DNA from: Rhodoplanes serenus | GTDB lineage: Bacteria; Pseudomonadota; Alphaproteobacteria; Rhizobiales; Xanthobacteraceae | Assembly (NCBI GenBank): GCA_945861855.1 | Contig: CAMAWG010000026.1 | Location: 1-35,032, forward strand | DNA length: 35,032 nucleotides | Direction of reading: 5' to 3' | In this document: piece by piece, positions 17,276 to 25,936 of the stretch | Layout: every line of letters starts with the position of its first letter | Numbering within the stretch: position 1 is the stretch's first letter | Position numbers and translations under genes: made by a program | Notes under the pieces: generated by a model | What the model saw: only the letters and a program-made list of their open reading frames with translations | The model's database searches: none | Told to the model about the DNA's origin: nothing

Positions 17276-17357
17276 ACGTCATGGCCGGGCTTGTCCCGGC
17301 CATCCACGTCTTTCTGTTATGCCATGGCGTGGATGCCCGGCACAAGGCCGGGCATGA
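17276..17357. repeat. Paired-hairpin palindromic repeat between glyS and ppdK
   Basis: Two hairpins face each other. ATGGCCGGG and CCCGGCCAT close a CTTGT loop (17281-17303), and ATGCCCGGC and GCCGGGCAT close an ACAAG loop (17333-17355). The two halves are also inverted copies of one another, differing at four positions that are paired changes keeping both stems. The second hairpin recurs exactly at 28221-28244. The style is that of palindromic elements widespread in Bradyrhizobium-like genomes. Confidence 0.8.
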
Positions 17358-17362
17358 CGAAC

Positions 17363-19594
17363 TTAACTGCCTTCGATCTTGGAGAAATCCGCCACGGTCC
17401 TTGTCGCCTCTCTAATTTCATTCAGCAACCGCAGCCGGTTGGCGCGCAATTTCCCGTCATCGACGTTGACCGTGACCTTTTCGAAGAACGCATCCACATG
17501 CGGGCGGAGCTTCGACATGGCGGTCATGGCGGAGGCGAAATCCTCGCGCTTGACCGCTTGGTCCGCCTCCGCCTTTGCGGCGCCGATGGCGCGGGCGAGT
17601 TCCTTTTCCTCGGGCAGTTGGAGCAGGCTCGCGTCCGGCGCGCCGGAGTAGGAGGCGTTGTCCTTCTTCTCCTCGATGCGGAGGATGTTTGCGGCGCGCT
17701 TCGTTCCGGCGAGGAGGTTCTTGCCGTCGTCGGTGTCGAGGAATTTGGCCAGCGCCTCTATGCGGCGAACGATCAGAACAAGATCGTCCTGGCCTTCGAG
17801 CGCGAATACGGCGTCGACGAGGTCATGCCGCGCGCCTTGCTCGCGGAGTTGGACCTTGAGGCGGTCGGCGAAGAAGGCGAGGAGGTCGACGCTATTTTTT
17901 CGAACCTGTTTGCCCGCCCAAGGCACTGCGCCGTGACCAATCGCAACCGTATAGAGCCCACCCTGTTTTGCCCCTCTTTCGCGCGCAAGCTGTTCAAATG
18001 AACTATCAACATTTATAGCTTGTGCATCAAACACGGATACAAGGCTCAGCCTAAGTTTGCTTTCCAACAATAGCCGGATCACACCCAACGCTGCCCGACG
18101 GAGCGCATACGGGTCTTTTGATCCAGTCGGCTTTTCGTCAATCATCCAGAAGCCTACGAGGATGTCGATCTTGTCTGCGAGCGCGACCGCAACCGACACC
18201 GGATCTGCGGGCACGAGGTCGTCCGGGCCCTTCGGCTTGTAGTGATCCTCGATAGCGTGAGCGACGGCTTCATCTTCACCCTGCGCTTCGGCGTAATAGC
18301 GCCCAATCAAGCCTTGAAGCTCGGGGAATTCAGCAACCATTTCTGTAAGCAGATCAGCTTTCGAAATTTGCGCAGCGCGTTGCACGTTATTTAGATATCG
18401 CGCGGAACTGCCTTGATAGTGTCTCTGACCAATCTGCTGCTGGTTTTCCATCACTTCTGAGATCACGCTAGCGAGTTTCACAATTCTCCCGATGCGCTCA
18501 GCCTGCGTGCCGAGCTTTTCGTGGAATACGATCTGCGAAAACTTCGGCAGGCGGTCTTCCAACCGGGTCTTGAGATCGGTCTCGTAGAAGAATTTCGCAT
18601 CCGACAGCCGCGCGCGGATCACGCGCTCATTGCCGGCGACGATCGCCGCACCGCCGTCGCTCGCCTCGATATTGGCTGTCAGGATGAATTTGTTGGTGAG
18701 CTTTGCCGTCTGCGGGTCGCGCACGACAAAGCATTTCTGGTTGTTGCGGATGGTCGCGCGAATGACTTCTTCCGGGATCGAGAGGAACACCTTGTCGAAC
18801 GAGCCCATCAGCACCACCGGCCATTCGACGAGGCCCGCGACCTCGGCGAGCAGACCCTCGTCCTCGACCAGTTCGAAGCCCTGCGCGAAGGCGAGCGTCT
18901 TTGCGTCGGTCAAAATCATCTGCGCGCGGCGTGCGGGATCGACCACGACCTTGGCGGCATCGAGCTTGGCCATGTAGTCGTCGAGCCGCTTCACCCTGAT
19001 CGGTGCGGGCGAAAGGAAACGGTGGCCGTAGGTGGTGTCGCCTGCGGCGACATCCCCGACCGTGAACGGCACGACATCAGGCTCCTCGGTCTCCGGGCCG
19101 AACATCGCGACGATGGAATGCAGCGGCCGCACCCAGTTGAGCGCGCCGGGCTTGCCCGACGCCTCGCCCCAGCGCATCGCCTTCGGCCAGGGAAATGCCT
19201 TCGCCACCTCCGGCACGATGCCGGCGATCACCTCGATGGCCGGCCTACCCGGCTTGTCGATCACCGCGACATAGAAATCGCCCTTCTTGTCGGGCTGCAC
19301 CTTCGCCTGATCGATCGAGGTCAGCCCCGCGCCTTTCAAGAATCCGGCGATGGCCTGTTCGGGGGCGCCGACGCGCGGGCCCTTCTTCTCGTCCTTGATG
19401 TCGGGCTGGCGCACCGGAATGCCGGCGACCGCGAGCGCCAGCCGCCGCGGCGTCGCGAAAGCCTTGGCGCCGTCGTAAGTGAGCCCCGCGGCCACCAGTT
19501 TGTCGGTGACGAGCTTCTTCAAATCCTCCGCCGCCCGCGCCTGCATCCGCGCGGGGATTTCCTCGGAGAAGAATTCGAGAAGAAGGTCGGGCAT
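17363..19594 (-). CDS. glyS: Glycine--tRNA ligase beta subunit
   Basis: GlyS pairs with GlyQ in the alpha2-beta2 glycyl-tRNA synthetase; the beta chain binds tRNA. The 743-residue protein starts with the canonical [17 protein letters not shown], continues through [27 protein letters not shown] and [12 protein letters not shown], and ends with [20 protein letters not shown] and the C-terminal [15 protein letters not shown] stretch near residues 545-595 (around [18 protein letters not shown]) seems long for this family. By hand count 17881-18540 is about 53 percent GC and more AT-rich in codon choice than its flanks, though the frame is unbroken, which suggests past recombination. The ribosome binding site appears to lie in or beside the inverted repeat of the DUF559 unit, 12 bases upstream of the ATG. 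Confidence 0.93.
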   Translation of the reverse strand: MPDLLLEFFSEEIPARMQARAAEDLKKLVTDKLVAAGLTYDGAKAFATPRRLALAVAGIPVRQPDIKDEKKGPRVGAPEQAIAGFLKGAGLTSIDQAKVQPDKKGDFYVAVIDKPGRPAIEVIAGIVPEVAKAFPWPKAMRWGEASGKPGALNWVRPLHSIVAMFGPETEEPDVVPFTVGDVAAGDTTYGHRFLSPAPIRVKRLDDYMAKLDAAKVVVDPARRAQMILTDAKTLAFAQGFELVEDEGLLAEVAGLVEWPVVLMGSFDKVFLSIPEEVIRATIRNNQKCFVVRDPQTAKLTNKFILTANIEASDGGAAIVAGNERVIRARLSDAKFFYETDLKTRLEDRLPKFSQIVFHEKLGTQAERIGRIVKLASVISEVMENQQQIGQRHYQGSSARYLNNVQRAAQISKADLLTEMVAEFPELQGLIGRYYAEAQGEDEAVAHAIEDHYKPKGPDDLVPADPVSVAVALADKIDILVGFWMIDEKPTGSKDPYALRRAALGVIRLLLESKLRLSLVSVFDAQAINVDSSFEQLARERGAKQGGLYTVAIGHGAVPWAGKQVRKNSVDLLAFFADRLKVQLREQGARHDLVDAVFALEGQDDLVLIVRRIEALAKFLDTDDGKNLLAGTKRAANILRIEEKKDNASYSGAPDASLLQLPEEKELARAIGAAKAEADQAVKREDFASAMTAMSKLRPHVDAFFEKVTVNVDDGKLRANRLRLLNEIREATRTVADFSKIEGS

Positions 19595-19601
19595 GGCGGC
19601 T

Positions 19602-20030
19602 CTATTCCCCTCCCCCTTGTGGGGAGGGGTCAGGGGTGGGGGTCGAAGTCATGGCACGCTGGATGTCATCGAGCACGCCATCGATATTCGATAGAACGTC
19701 GTTGTTCCAATAGCGCAACACGCGGTAGCCGTGCGTCTCGAAAACCTTGGTGCGCTCGGCATCGGATGCAGCGCGCTCGACGTGCTGGCCGCCGTCGATC
19801 TCGATAACCAGCTTTGCCTTGTGACTGACGAAGTCGGCGATATATCGGCCGATCTGGACCTGCCGGCGGAAATGGGTTCCGGACGCTGTCAAGCGGTGGC
19901 GGAGATGCAGCCAGAACTTTCGCTCAGCATCGGTGGGATTTGCGCGCATCGAGCGCGCATGAATGCGCTGCGGCGATTCAACCGTGCGATCACGTTTTGC
20001 CCAGGTTCGATTTTCGCCGCGCGTTGGCAT
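19602..20030 (-). CDS. DUF559 endonuclease-like protein
   Basis: A 142-residue protein of the DUF559 family, related to very-short-patch repair type nucleases with a PD-(D/E)XK fold. It has [33 protein letters not shown], the candidate catalytic set Asp66 plus Glu77/Asp79 in [10 protein letters not shown], and the closing [20 protein letters not shown]. The last dozen residues ([12 protein letters not shown]) are simply a translation of the flanking inverted repeat, and the stop lies just beyond it. An internal ATG at 19949 could also start the domain. The gene stands between the CDGSH gene and glyS on the same strand and would be read with them. No methyltransferase or specificity subunit is nearby, so a restriction role is unsupported. 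Confidence 0.85.
   Translation of the reverse strand: MPTRGENRTWAKRDRTVESPQRIHARSMRANPTDAERKFWLHLRHRLTASGTHFRRQVQIGRYIADFVSHKAKLVIEIDGGQHVERAASDAERTKVFETHGYRVLRYWNNDVLSNIDGVLDDIQRAMTSTPTPDPSPQGGGE
19607..19643 (-). repeat. Inverted repeat, left copy (37 bp) of the DUF559 unit
   Basis: The sequence starts CCCCTCCCCCTTGTGGGG and continues as alternating G and C tracts. Its reverse complement recurs at 20054-20090 with one mismatch in 37. It is itself partly palindromic (CCCCTCCCC against GGGGAGGGG). It encodes the last residues of the DUF559 protein and, on the minus strand, ends in a GA-rich run that could act as ribosome binding site for glyS. Confidence 0.92.
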
Positions 20031-20053
20031 TATCGTTTCCGTATCACCGCATC

Positions 20054-20090
20054 ACCCCCACCCCCGACCCCTCCCCACAAGGGGGAGGGG
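20054..20090 (+). repeat. Inverted repeat, right copy (37 bp) of the DUF559 unit
   Basis: This begins ACCCCCACCCCCGACCCC and ends GGGGGAGGGG; it is the reverse complement of 19607-19643 apart from one base. It lies 17 bases beyond the stop of the CDGSH gene and 24 bases upstream of the DUF559 start, so it forms part of that gene's leader. Confidence 0.92.
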
Positions 20091-20107
20091 AGCGGAGAGG
20101 CCGTGCA

Positions 20108-20346
20108 TTACAACTTCTTGTGGCTGCCGTCGCACAATGGCGGCTTGGCGGTCCGCTTGCAGGTGCAGAACCAGACCTCGCCGGTCGCGTCAGGCTTGAA
20201 CTCGCTCGGGCCGAACGCCGTGCCCTTGTGCGAGCCGTCGCAGAACGGCTGCGATTTGGAGCGGCCGCAAGCGCACCACCAGTAGCTTTTTTCCGCCTCG
20301 ACGTTGACCGGCAAGGGCCTGCGCCCGCCGATGTCCGGTATATCGC

Positions 20347-20350
<4 letters not shown>
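20108..20350 (-). CDS. CDGSH iron-sulfur domain protein (two motifs)
   Basis: An 80-residue protein with two CDGSH motifs, [16 protein letters not shown] and [16 protein letters not shown], each with the three Cys and one His that ligate a labile 2Fe-2S cluster. This tandem single-chain arrangement is the bacterial form of mitoNEET-like proteins; roles in redox sensing or cluster transfer are proposed for the family. The ATG at 20350 overlaps the glyQ stop as ATGA, so its translation is probably coupled to the synthetase alpha subunit. An upstream ATG at 20497 would lie deep inside glyQ and adds unrelated sequence. Why a CDGSH protein is coupled to glycyl-tRNA synthetase is not known to me. 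Confidence 0.9.
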
Positions 20351-21279
<929 letters not shown>

Positions 21280-21407
21280 GAGGGATCCAGGCGCGGGCGC
21301 GCGGGGTGAGACGTAACGGCGCACCGGCGGGGGGTCAAGGCAAGCAACGGGCCTCCCCACACACGATGAGGCGCGCTAGGGTGCCGCAAAACACGGGAGG
21401 ATTCACG

Positions 21408-22379
21408 ATGCGTCTCGCCAAGCTCGCTTCGGCTTTCCTGATGCTTGCCGCCGCGACCCCCGCAGCGCTGGCGCAGGACCTCCCCAACAAGCCGATCCGT
21501 ATTGTGATCGCCTTCCCGCCCGGCGGACCCACCGATTTCGTCGGCCGCCTGGTCGCCGACAAGGTGAAGGACATCCTCGGCCAGACCATCCTCATCGAGA
21601 ACAAGCCCGGCGCCAACGGCGCGATCGGCGCGGACTTTGTGGCGAAGTCGCCGCCCGACGGCACCACGCTGTTCCTCACCACGGTCGGCGCGGTCGCCAT
21701 CACGCCGAACATGCGCACCGACCTGCCCTACGACGTGCTGCGCGACTTCGCGCCGGTGACGCTGGTGGTGCGCAACACCACCGTCGTCGTCGTGCGTGCC
21801 GACAGCTCCGCCAATTCCACCAAGGACCTCGTGGCGATGGCCAAGGCCAAGCCGGGAGAGATTCCATTTGCCTCGACCGGCGTCGGCTCGACCACGCATC
21901 TGGCGCTGGAGCTGTTCTCGACCGCAGCCGGCGTCAAATTCGTGCATGTGCCCTATCGCGGCGCCGCTCCCGCCCTCACCGATCTGCTCGGCGGCCAGGT
22001 CCAGGCCTTCTCCGCCGATGTGCCGGTGCTGATGCCGCAGATCGCCGCGGGCAAGGTCAGGGCGCTGGGCGCGGCGTCCGGCCAGCGCAATCCGAAACTG
22101 CCAAACGTATCGACACTCGCCGAGCAGGGCTATCCCGACACGTCGTCGGACAACTGGTACGGGCTGCTGGCGCCGGCCAAGACACCGCCGGCGGCGATCG
22201 CCAAGCTCCATGCCGCCTTCGTCGCCGCGATCAACGATCCGGCGGTGAAGCAGAAGCTCATCGATTCGGGTGCAGTGCCGGTGGCGGATACGCCGGAGCA
22301 GTTCGGCAAGTTCCTCAAGGAGGAGCTCGCGCGCTGGGGCAAGGTCGTGCGCGAGAAGGGCATCAAGGAGCCGGGCTGA
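21408..22379 (+). CDS. Bug-type tripartite tricarboxylate transporter binding protein
   Basis: A 323-residue secreted binding protein of the Bug/TctC family, which capture carboxylates or related solutes for TTT transporters; most family members stand alone without permease genes, as here. The signal peptide MRLAKLASAFLMLAAATPAA is followed by LAQDLPNKPIRIV. Landmarks are FPPGGPTDFVGRLVADKV, IENKPGANGAIGADFVAK, the FASTGVGSTTHLALELF block and HVPYRGAAPALTDLLGGQV. The start at 21408 has a GGGAGG site 8 bases upstream; the longer frame from 21306 has no signal sequence logic. A palindromic repeat follows 14 bases after the stop and may act as terminator. The ligand cannot be predicted. Confidence 0.93.
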   Translation: MRLAKLASAFLMLAAATPAALAQDLPNKPIRIVIAFPPGGPTDFVGRLVADKVKDILGQTILIENKPGANGAIGADFVAKSPPDGTTLFLTTVGAVAITPNMRTDLPYDVLRDFAPVTLVVRNTTVVVVRADSSANSTKDLVAMAKAKPGEIPFASTGVGSTTHLALELFSTAAGVKFVHVPYRGAAPALTDLLGGQVQAFSADVPVLMPQIAAGKVRALGAASGQRNPKLPNVSTLAEQGYPDTSSDNWYGLLAPAKTPPAAIAKLHAAFVAAINDPAVKQKLIDSGAVPVADTPEQFGKFLKEELARWGKVVREKGIKEPG

Positions 22380-22392
22380 CGACTATTATTTG

Positions 22393-22439
22393 AGCATGAT
22401 CTTGTCCGAAAACCGGTTCCCACTTTTCGGGATCATGCT
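22393..22439. repeat. Dispersed palindromic repeat, copy 1
   Basis: Terminal arms AGCATGATC and GATCATGCT, with inner arms CCGAAAA and TTTTCGG, enclose CCGGTTCCCAC. A diverged copy is at 24773-24817. This closely resembles a palindromic element I know to be very frequent between genes in Rhizobiales. It sits between convergent genes, ending one base before the stop codon of the small membrane protein gene. Confidence 0.9.
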
Positions 22440-22631
22440 TTAGCGGTCGGCCCGGTACTCGCCGGTCGCGGGGTCGCGGCGCAGCGTCGGCACGCCGGCG
22501 CGCTCGGGGTCGGACACGCGCGCCGGATGCGCGCGGTCGAGCTCGGCGTTGACGCGCTGCCATTCCCGGCTGAACAGCTTGATCAGGATGACGGCACCGA
22601 TTGCGCCAAGCGCCCAAGCGACGACAGGCAT
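22440..22631 (-). CDS. Small single-span membrane protein downstream of S49 protease
   Basis: A 63-residue protein with one N-terminal hydrophobic helix (VVAWALGAIGAVILIKLF) and a charged tail ending RRDPATGEYRADR. AGGAGG lies 5 bases before the ATG at 22631, and that site overlaps the end of the protease gene 9 bases away, so the two are probably co-translated. Two in-frame GTG codons just upstream (22637 and 22634) lie within the binding site region and are less likely starts. I recognise no named family; it may be a partner of the membrane-associated protease. Confidence 0.75.
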   Translation of the reverse strand: MPVVAWALGAIGAVILIKLFSREWQRVNAELDRAHPARVSDPERAGVPTLRRDPATGEYRADR

Positions 22632-22640
22632 CACCACCTC

Positions 22641-23531
22641 CTACAATCCGTAGCGCGACCATAGGGCGCGCGCCTCGAGCGTCGCAACCATGTCGTCCGC
22701 GAGACTCGGTCCGTTCCACAGCTGATCGAAACCGCCATGGCTCAGCCCCAGCACCCGCCGGCCGAACAGGCCGCGTTCCGCGATCAGCGGCGTGCGCACC
22801 TTATCGCCAAAGCGCTCGCGTAGCACCGTGCGCAGATCGCCGACGGCATCGACGAGGCCCAGTTCACGGCCCCGTTGACCCGTCCAATATGCTCCAGAGA
22901 ACAAGGCGGTTTCGCGGCTGTCGAGCTTGTCGGCCCGCCGCGACTTCACCAGCGCGATGAAGCTTTCGTGAATTTCGCGCTGGATGGCCTTGAGGCGCTC
23001 GACGTCCTCGGGCTTCTCCGGCAGGAACGGATCGAGCATCGCCTTGTTCTCGCCGGACGTGTAGAGCCGCCGCTCGATGCCGATCTTCTCGATCAACTTG
23101 TCGAATCCGAACGAGCCGCCGACCACGCCGATCGAGCCGACGATCGAGGAGGCATCGGCGACGATCTCGTCGGCGGCGCAGGCGATCATGTAGCCGCCGG
23201 ATGCCGCGACGTCCTCGACGAAGGCCAGGACCGGAATCTTTTTCTCGTCGGCAAGCGCGCGGATTCGCCGGTGAATCAGATGCGACTGTGCCGCAGCCCC
23301 TCCTGGCGAGTTGATGAGAAGCGCGACCGCGCGAATGTGTCGCATCGAGAACGCACGCTCCAGCGAGCGCGCCACATTGGCGAGCGTAAGCCCGGGCTTG
23401 AGCGGGCTGGAGATACCGATCGCGCCGGACAGCCGGACCACAGGCACTATGGGAATGTCCGAGCGGAAGCGCGCCGGCAGCAGGCTGCGCAGCGCGGCAC
23501 GAACTCGATCGAACGCGGAGGTCTCTGCCAT
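22641..23531 (-). CDS. S49 family serine peptidase (SppA/SohB-like)
   Basis: A 296-residue signal-peptide-peptidase type enzyme, short form. The Ser/Lys dyad is visible: nucleophile Ser in FVEDVAASGGYMIACAADEI and the likely base Lys in YTSGENKAMLDPF, the same spacing as the compact Bacillus-type SppA. Other landmarks are ALLINSPGGAAAQSHLIHRR, ASSIVGSIGVVGG and the C-terminal GAYWTGQRGRELGLVDAVGD. There is no strong N-terminal membrane anchor, only a mildly hydrophobic first 45 residues, so it may be cytoplasmic or peripheral. Members degrade cleaved signal peptides or damaged membrane proteins. It forms a unit with the small membrane protein downstream. Confidence 0.92.
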   Translation of the reverse strand: MAETSAFDRVRAALRSLLPARFRSDIPIVPVVRLSGAIGISSPLKPGLTLANVARSLERAFSMRHIRAVALLINSPGGAAAQSHLIHRRIRALADEKKIPVLAFVEDVAASGGYMIACAADEIVADASSIVGSIGVVGGSFGFDKLIEKIGIERRLYTSGENKAMLDPFLPEKPEDVERLKAIQREIHESFIALVKSRRADKLDSRETALFSGAYWTGQRGRELGLVDAVGDLRTVLRERFGDKVRTPLIAERGLFGRRVLGLSHGGFDQLWNGPSLADDMVATLEARALWSRYGL

Positions 23532-23658
23532 GTTTTGGTCACATATGCGTCAGTGGGCTCAGCCTCAAGTCATCGCTTGTTAACACAACGCGGGCAAGTT
23601 GCCGGGAACGATGGATTTCGTGACGCGTTGTCGTCACATAACGAAATCGGCAACGAAA

Positions 23659-23760
23659 ATGAAAACTCTCTTCCTGTGTTTCCTGATGGCATCGATCCTG
23701 ATCGCGTCGTACTACGGTTCGACCGCTCCAGCGATGCGGCGGCGATTGATCAGTCGCTAG
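23659..23760 (+). CDS. Possible 33-residue membrane peptide
   Basis: The frame encodes MKTLFLCFLMASILIASYYG followed by a basic tail RRRLISR, a plausible tiny membrane or exported peptide. It lies in the gap upstream of the S49 protease gene and its last 11 bases overlap the methyltransferase 3' end on the other strand. The ribosome binding site is weak (a purine-rich ACGAAA). An inverted repeat GTGACG/CGTCAC at 23620-23637 precedes it. No family recognised; chance remains possible. Confidence 0.3.
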   Translation: MKTLFLCFLMASILIASYYGSTAPAMRRRLISR

Positions 23761-24757
23761 CCAGCGGCAGCGCTCCGGCGCCGCGCAGGACCGCTTCGGC
23801 CTCGGCGGTCGGCGTTCCCTCTTCGTCGTTCAGCATCAATCCCGGTAGCAGCGCGAGCGGCGCACGGCTGCCCTTGCGCGCACGCACCAGGACGCGGATC
23901 GCCGGCAATCCGGCGCGGCCATGGACGGGCAGCACCGCAATATCGCCGAAGCGGCCGTCCAGCGCGGCCAGGACGTCCGCCAGGCCGTCCGCGCGCCAGA
24001 TCAGGGTGAGCGCGCCTGCGGAATGCAGGACCCACGACGCCCCTGCCACCCACGCGGCAAGCAGTCCGTCGCCTGCGGTATGCGCAGCACGGCGAACGGG
24101 GTCGGGCGAAACGTTCTGACGCGCCGGATCGTTGAACGGCGGATTCATCAGCACCCGATCGGCCGAGCCGGGCCCGATGCCCCGGGCGGCGAATTCGTCC
24201 GCAGGCGCGGTGACGTCGAGGGTAACGGCCCGCACCCGCTGTTCGAGGCCGTTTCGCACGACGTTCTCCGCAGCGATGTCGGCCAGCTCCGGATCGAGTT
24301 CCAGGAGTGTCACGTCTACTTCGGGAACCCGTACCGCGAGCGCGAGGCCGGCCGCGCCGACGCCCGCGCCGAATTCGACCGCGCGGTCGCCGGGTCTCGC
24401 GGCGGTCGCCGCGGCCAGCAGGATGGCGTCATGCCCCACCCGGTGGCCGCGCTTCCTCTGCTTGAGCCGCAGGCGCCCGCCGAGCACGGCGTCGTCGGTC
24501 AGATCGGATTGCGAATCAGGCGTCGGCCCGGCGGATGACGGCCGCAGTTCGTGCGCCAGCCCCGCGTCCTCCAGGAGTTGGCGCGCCGTCGCCCAATCCC
24601 CGTCATCGACTACAATACGCCGCGGCAACATGCCGAGCGAGCCTTCCAGCACGCTCATGTGCTGATCCAGAACCATGTGCGGGATGTCGGCGCTCTTGAG
24701 CAGCGCCTCGATCGCGGTGATCAGCACCGCATTGTTGGTCCGGACGAGTTCCTGCAA
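23750..24757 (-). CDS. DUF2007 domain fused to a TrmN6-like methyltransferase
   Basis: Residues 1-73 match the DUF2007 small signal-transducing-like family (ELVRTNNAVLITAIEALL, DQHMSVLEGSLGMLPRR). After a short linker, residues 85-335 form a SAM-dependent methyltransferase: DDAVLGGRLRLKQRKRGHRV, the SAM loop VEFGAGVGAAGL (near 127-138), LLELDPEL and the amino-methylating motif NPPF (near 205-208). The architecture resembles tRNA1(Val) adenine-N6 methyltransferases. In related genomes, as I recall, these are two adjacent genes, so the single frame is notable. I chose the TTG at 24757 because it gives the DUF2007 start and has AAAGG upstream; the in-frame ATG at 24802 lies inside a dispersed repeat. 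Confidence 0.85.
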   Translation of the reverse strand: MQELVRTNNAVLITAIEALLKSADIPHMVLDQHMSVLEGSLGMLPRRIVVDDGDWATARQLLEDAGLAHELRPSSAGPTPDSQSDLTDDAVLGGRLRLKQRKRGHRVGHDAILLAAATAARPGDRAVEFGAGVGAAGLALAVRVPEVDVTLLELDPELADIAAENVVRNGLEQRVRAVTLDVTAPADEFAARGIGPGSADRVLMNPPFNDPARQNVSPDPVRRAAHTAGDGLLAAWVAGASWVLHSAGALTLIWRADGLADVLAALDGRFGDIAVLPVHGRAGLPAIRVLVRARKGSRAPLALLPGLMLNDEEGTPTAEAEAVLRGAGALPLASD

Positions 24758-24772
24758 CGTCGACCTTTCAGA

Positions 24773-24817
24773 CCATGACCTTATCCGAAAACCGGTATCC
24801 ACTTTTCGGGGTCATGG
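24773..24817. repeat. Dispersed palindromic repeat, copy 2
   Basis: Arms CCATGACC and GGTCATGG, with the inner CCGAAAA/TTTTCGG pair and central CCGGTATCCAC, match the copy at 22393-22439 with paired changes in the outer stem. It fills the space between the glycosyltransferase and the methyltransferase. The TGA stop of the glycosyltransferase gene (24814-24812) is part of the repeat. Confidence 0.9.
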
Positions 24818-25813
24818 CCGGCTCCGCCGCCGCTCTTCGGCCGGCGCGCGCTGCGCCAGATACGCCAGGAGCTTGAGCTCACGCCGCCCGCGCGTCACCG
24901 TGTCAAGGATCAGGCCGCAGGCGATCGACAGGAAGGCCAGGAGCATTACGCCGGTGGACAGCACCGCAGATGGCAGCCGCGGCACGATCCCGTCCTGGAT
25001 ATAGGTGATGAAGATCGGGATCGCGATGCCGATGGCGACGATGGCGAGCGACACTCCGAGGCCGGTGAACAGGGGCAGCGGGCGCTCGGCGCGATAGAGC
25101 CGCAGCACGGTCCGCAGGATACGGAAACCGTCGCGCCAGGTGCTAAGCTTGGAGGCCGAGCCCACCGGCCGCGAATAGTACGGCGTCCGCAGCTCGCCCA
25201 CCGGCAATTCGAGCTCGAGCGCATGGACGGTCAGCTCGGTCTCGATCTCGAAGCCGCCCGAGAGCGCCGGGAAGGACTTTACGAAGCGCCGGGTAAACAC
25301 CCGATAGCCTGACAGCATGTCGGTGAAGGACTGGCCGAACACGTGGGCGACGAAGCCGGTGAGCAGCCGGTTGCCGGCGCGATGACCGAGCCGGTAGGCC
25401 GCCTGATCGCGATCGACCCTGACCGCGCAGACCATGTCGAGCCGCTCGGTTACGAGCATGTCGATCATCCCCCGCGCGCTCGGCGCATCGTAGGTGGCGT
25501 CACCGTCGACCAGCACATAGATGTCGGCGTCGATGTCGGTGAACATGCGGCGCACCACCCGGCCCTTGCCCTGGTGCTGCTCGCGCCGGACGATCGCGCC
25601 GGCGCCCTGCGCCACCTCGACGGTGCGGTCGGTGGAGTTGTTGTCGTAGACGTAAATGGCGGCGTCCGGCAGCGCCGAGCGGAAATCGGCTATAACCTTG
25701 CCGATAGCCGCCTCCTCGTTGTAGCAAGGCACCAGCACCGCGATCCGGCTGCGGCCCACAATTTCAACGGCGGAGTTCGCATTTCCGTCGGTTGGCAACT
25801 CGCTGGGCATCAT
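24812..25813 (-). CDS. Family-2 glycosyltransferase, DPM1/GtrB-like, membrane bound
   Basis: A 333-residue enzyme with an N-terminal GT-A domain and two C-terminal helices (LGVSLAIVAIGIAIPIFI and LSTGVMLLAFLSIACGLIL). Key blocks are RIAVLVPCYNEEAAIGKVI, YVYDNNSTDRTVEVAQGAGA, the DXD-type metal site VDGDATYDAPSA, MLSGYRVFTRRFVKSFPAL and GGFEIETELTVHAL. Such enzymes transfer a hexose from a nucleotide sugar to a polyprenyl phosphate at the inner membrane face. The start at 25813 is behind GGGAGA at proper spacing; a longer frame from 25882 has no site. It is divergent from the polyprenyl synthase gene by 123 bases, a fitting neighbour for a polyprenyl-phosphate enzyme though that link is only suggestive. 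Confidence 0.9.
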   Translation of the reverse strand: MMPSELPTDGNANSAVEIVGRSRIAVLVPCYNEEAAIGKVIADFRSALPDAAIYVYDNNSTDRTVEVAQGAGAIVRREQHQGKGRVVRRMFTDIDADIYVLVDGDATYDAPSARGMIDMLVTERLDMVCAVRVDRDQAAYRLGHRAGNRLLTGFVAHVFGQSFTDMLSGYRVFTRRFVKSFPALSGGFEIETELTVHALELELPVGELRTPYYSRPVGSASKLSTWRDGFRILRTVLRLYRAERPLPLFTGLGVSLAIVAIGIAIPIFITYIQDGIVPRLPSAVLSTGVMLLAFLSIACGLILDTVTRGRRELKLLAYLAQRAPAEERRRSRP

Positions 25814-25936
25814 CGGGTCGTCTCCCGCCGGCCGTATCCTGGAGCCAATGGTCACATTTACGGCAAGCGCACTTGCTGGCATATCATAGCGTTTCTATCC
25901 TCTAGCGTACCACTCGACGAAATCCGGAGACCGCAT

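Larger units (their letters stand above)
19607..20090 (-). mobile_element. Candidate mobile unit: DUF559 gene framed by 37-bp inverted repeats
   Basis: A 484-bp segment consists of one nuclease-like gene bounded by inverted repeats matching at 36 of 37 positions, set between two genes of the glycyl-tRNA synthetase operon that are otherwise expected to be adjacent or close. No target-site duplication is apparent immediately outside the repeats and no transposase is present. Similar GC-tract repeats beside DUF559 genes are familiar to me from many alphaproteobacterial genomes; that is memory, not a search. Mobility is inference. Confidence 0.5.

Noticed and set aside
19602..20030. DUF559 gene as part of a restriction-modification system
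   Set aside because: No methyltransferase or other defence gene is adjacent; neighbours are tRNA synthetase genes.
24758..24802. ATG start for the DUF2007-methyltransferase inside the dispersed repeat
   Set aside because: Would add 15 repeat-encoded residues; the TTG at 24757 matches the DUF2007 start and has an AAAGG site.
25343..25936. N-terminal extension of the polyprenyl synthase frame
   Set aside because: Overlaps the opposite-strand glycosyltransferase and lacks family similarity; TTG at 25937 has a ribosome binding site.
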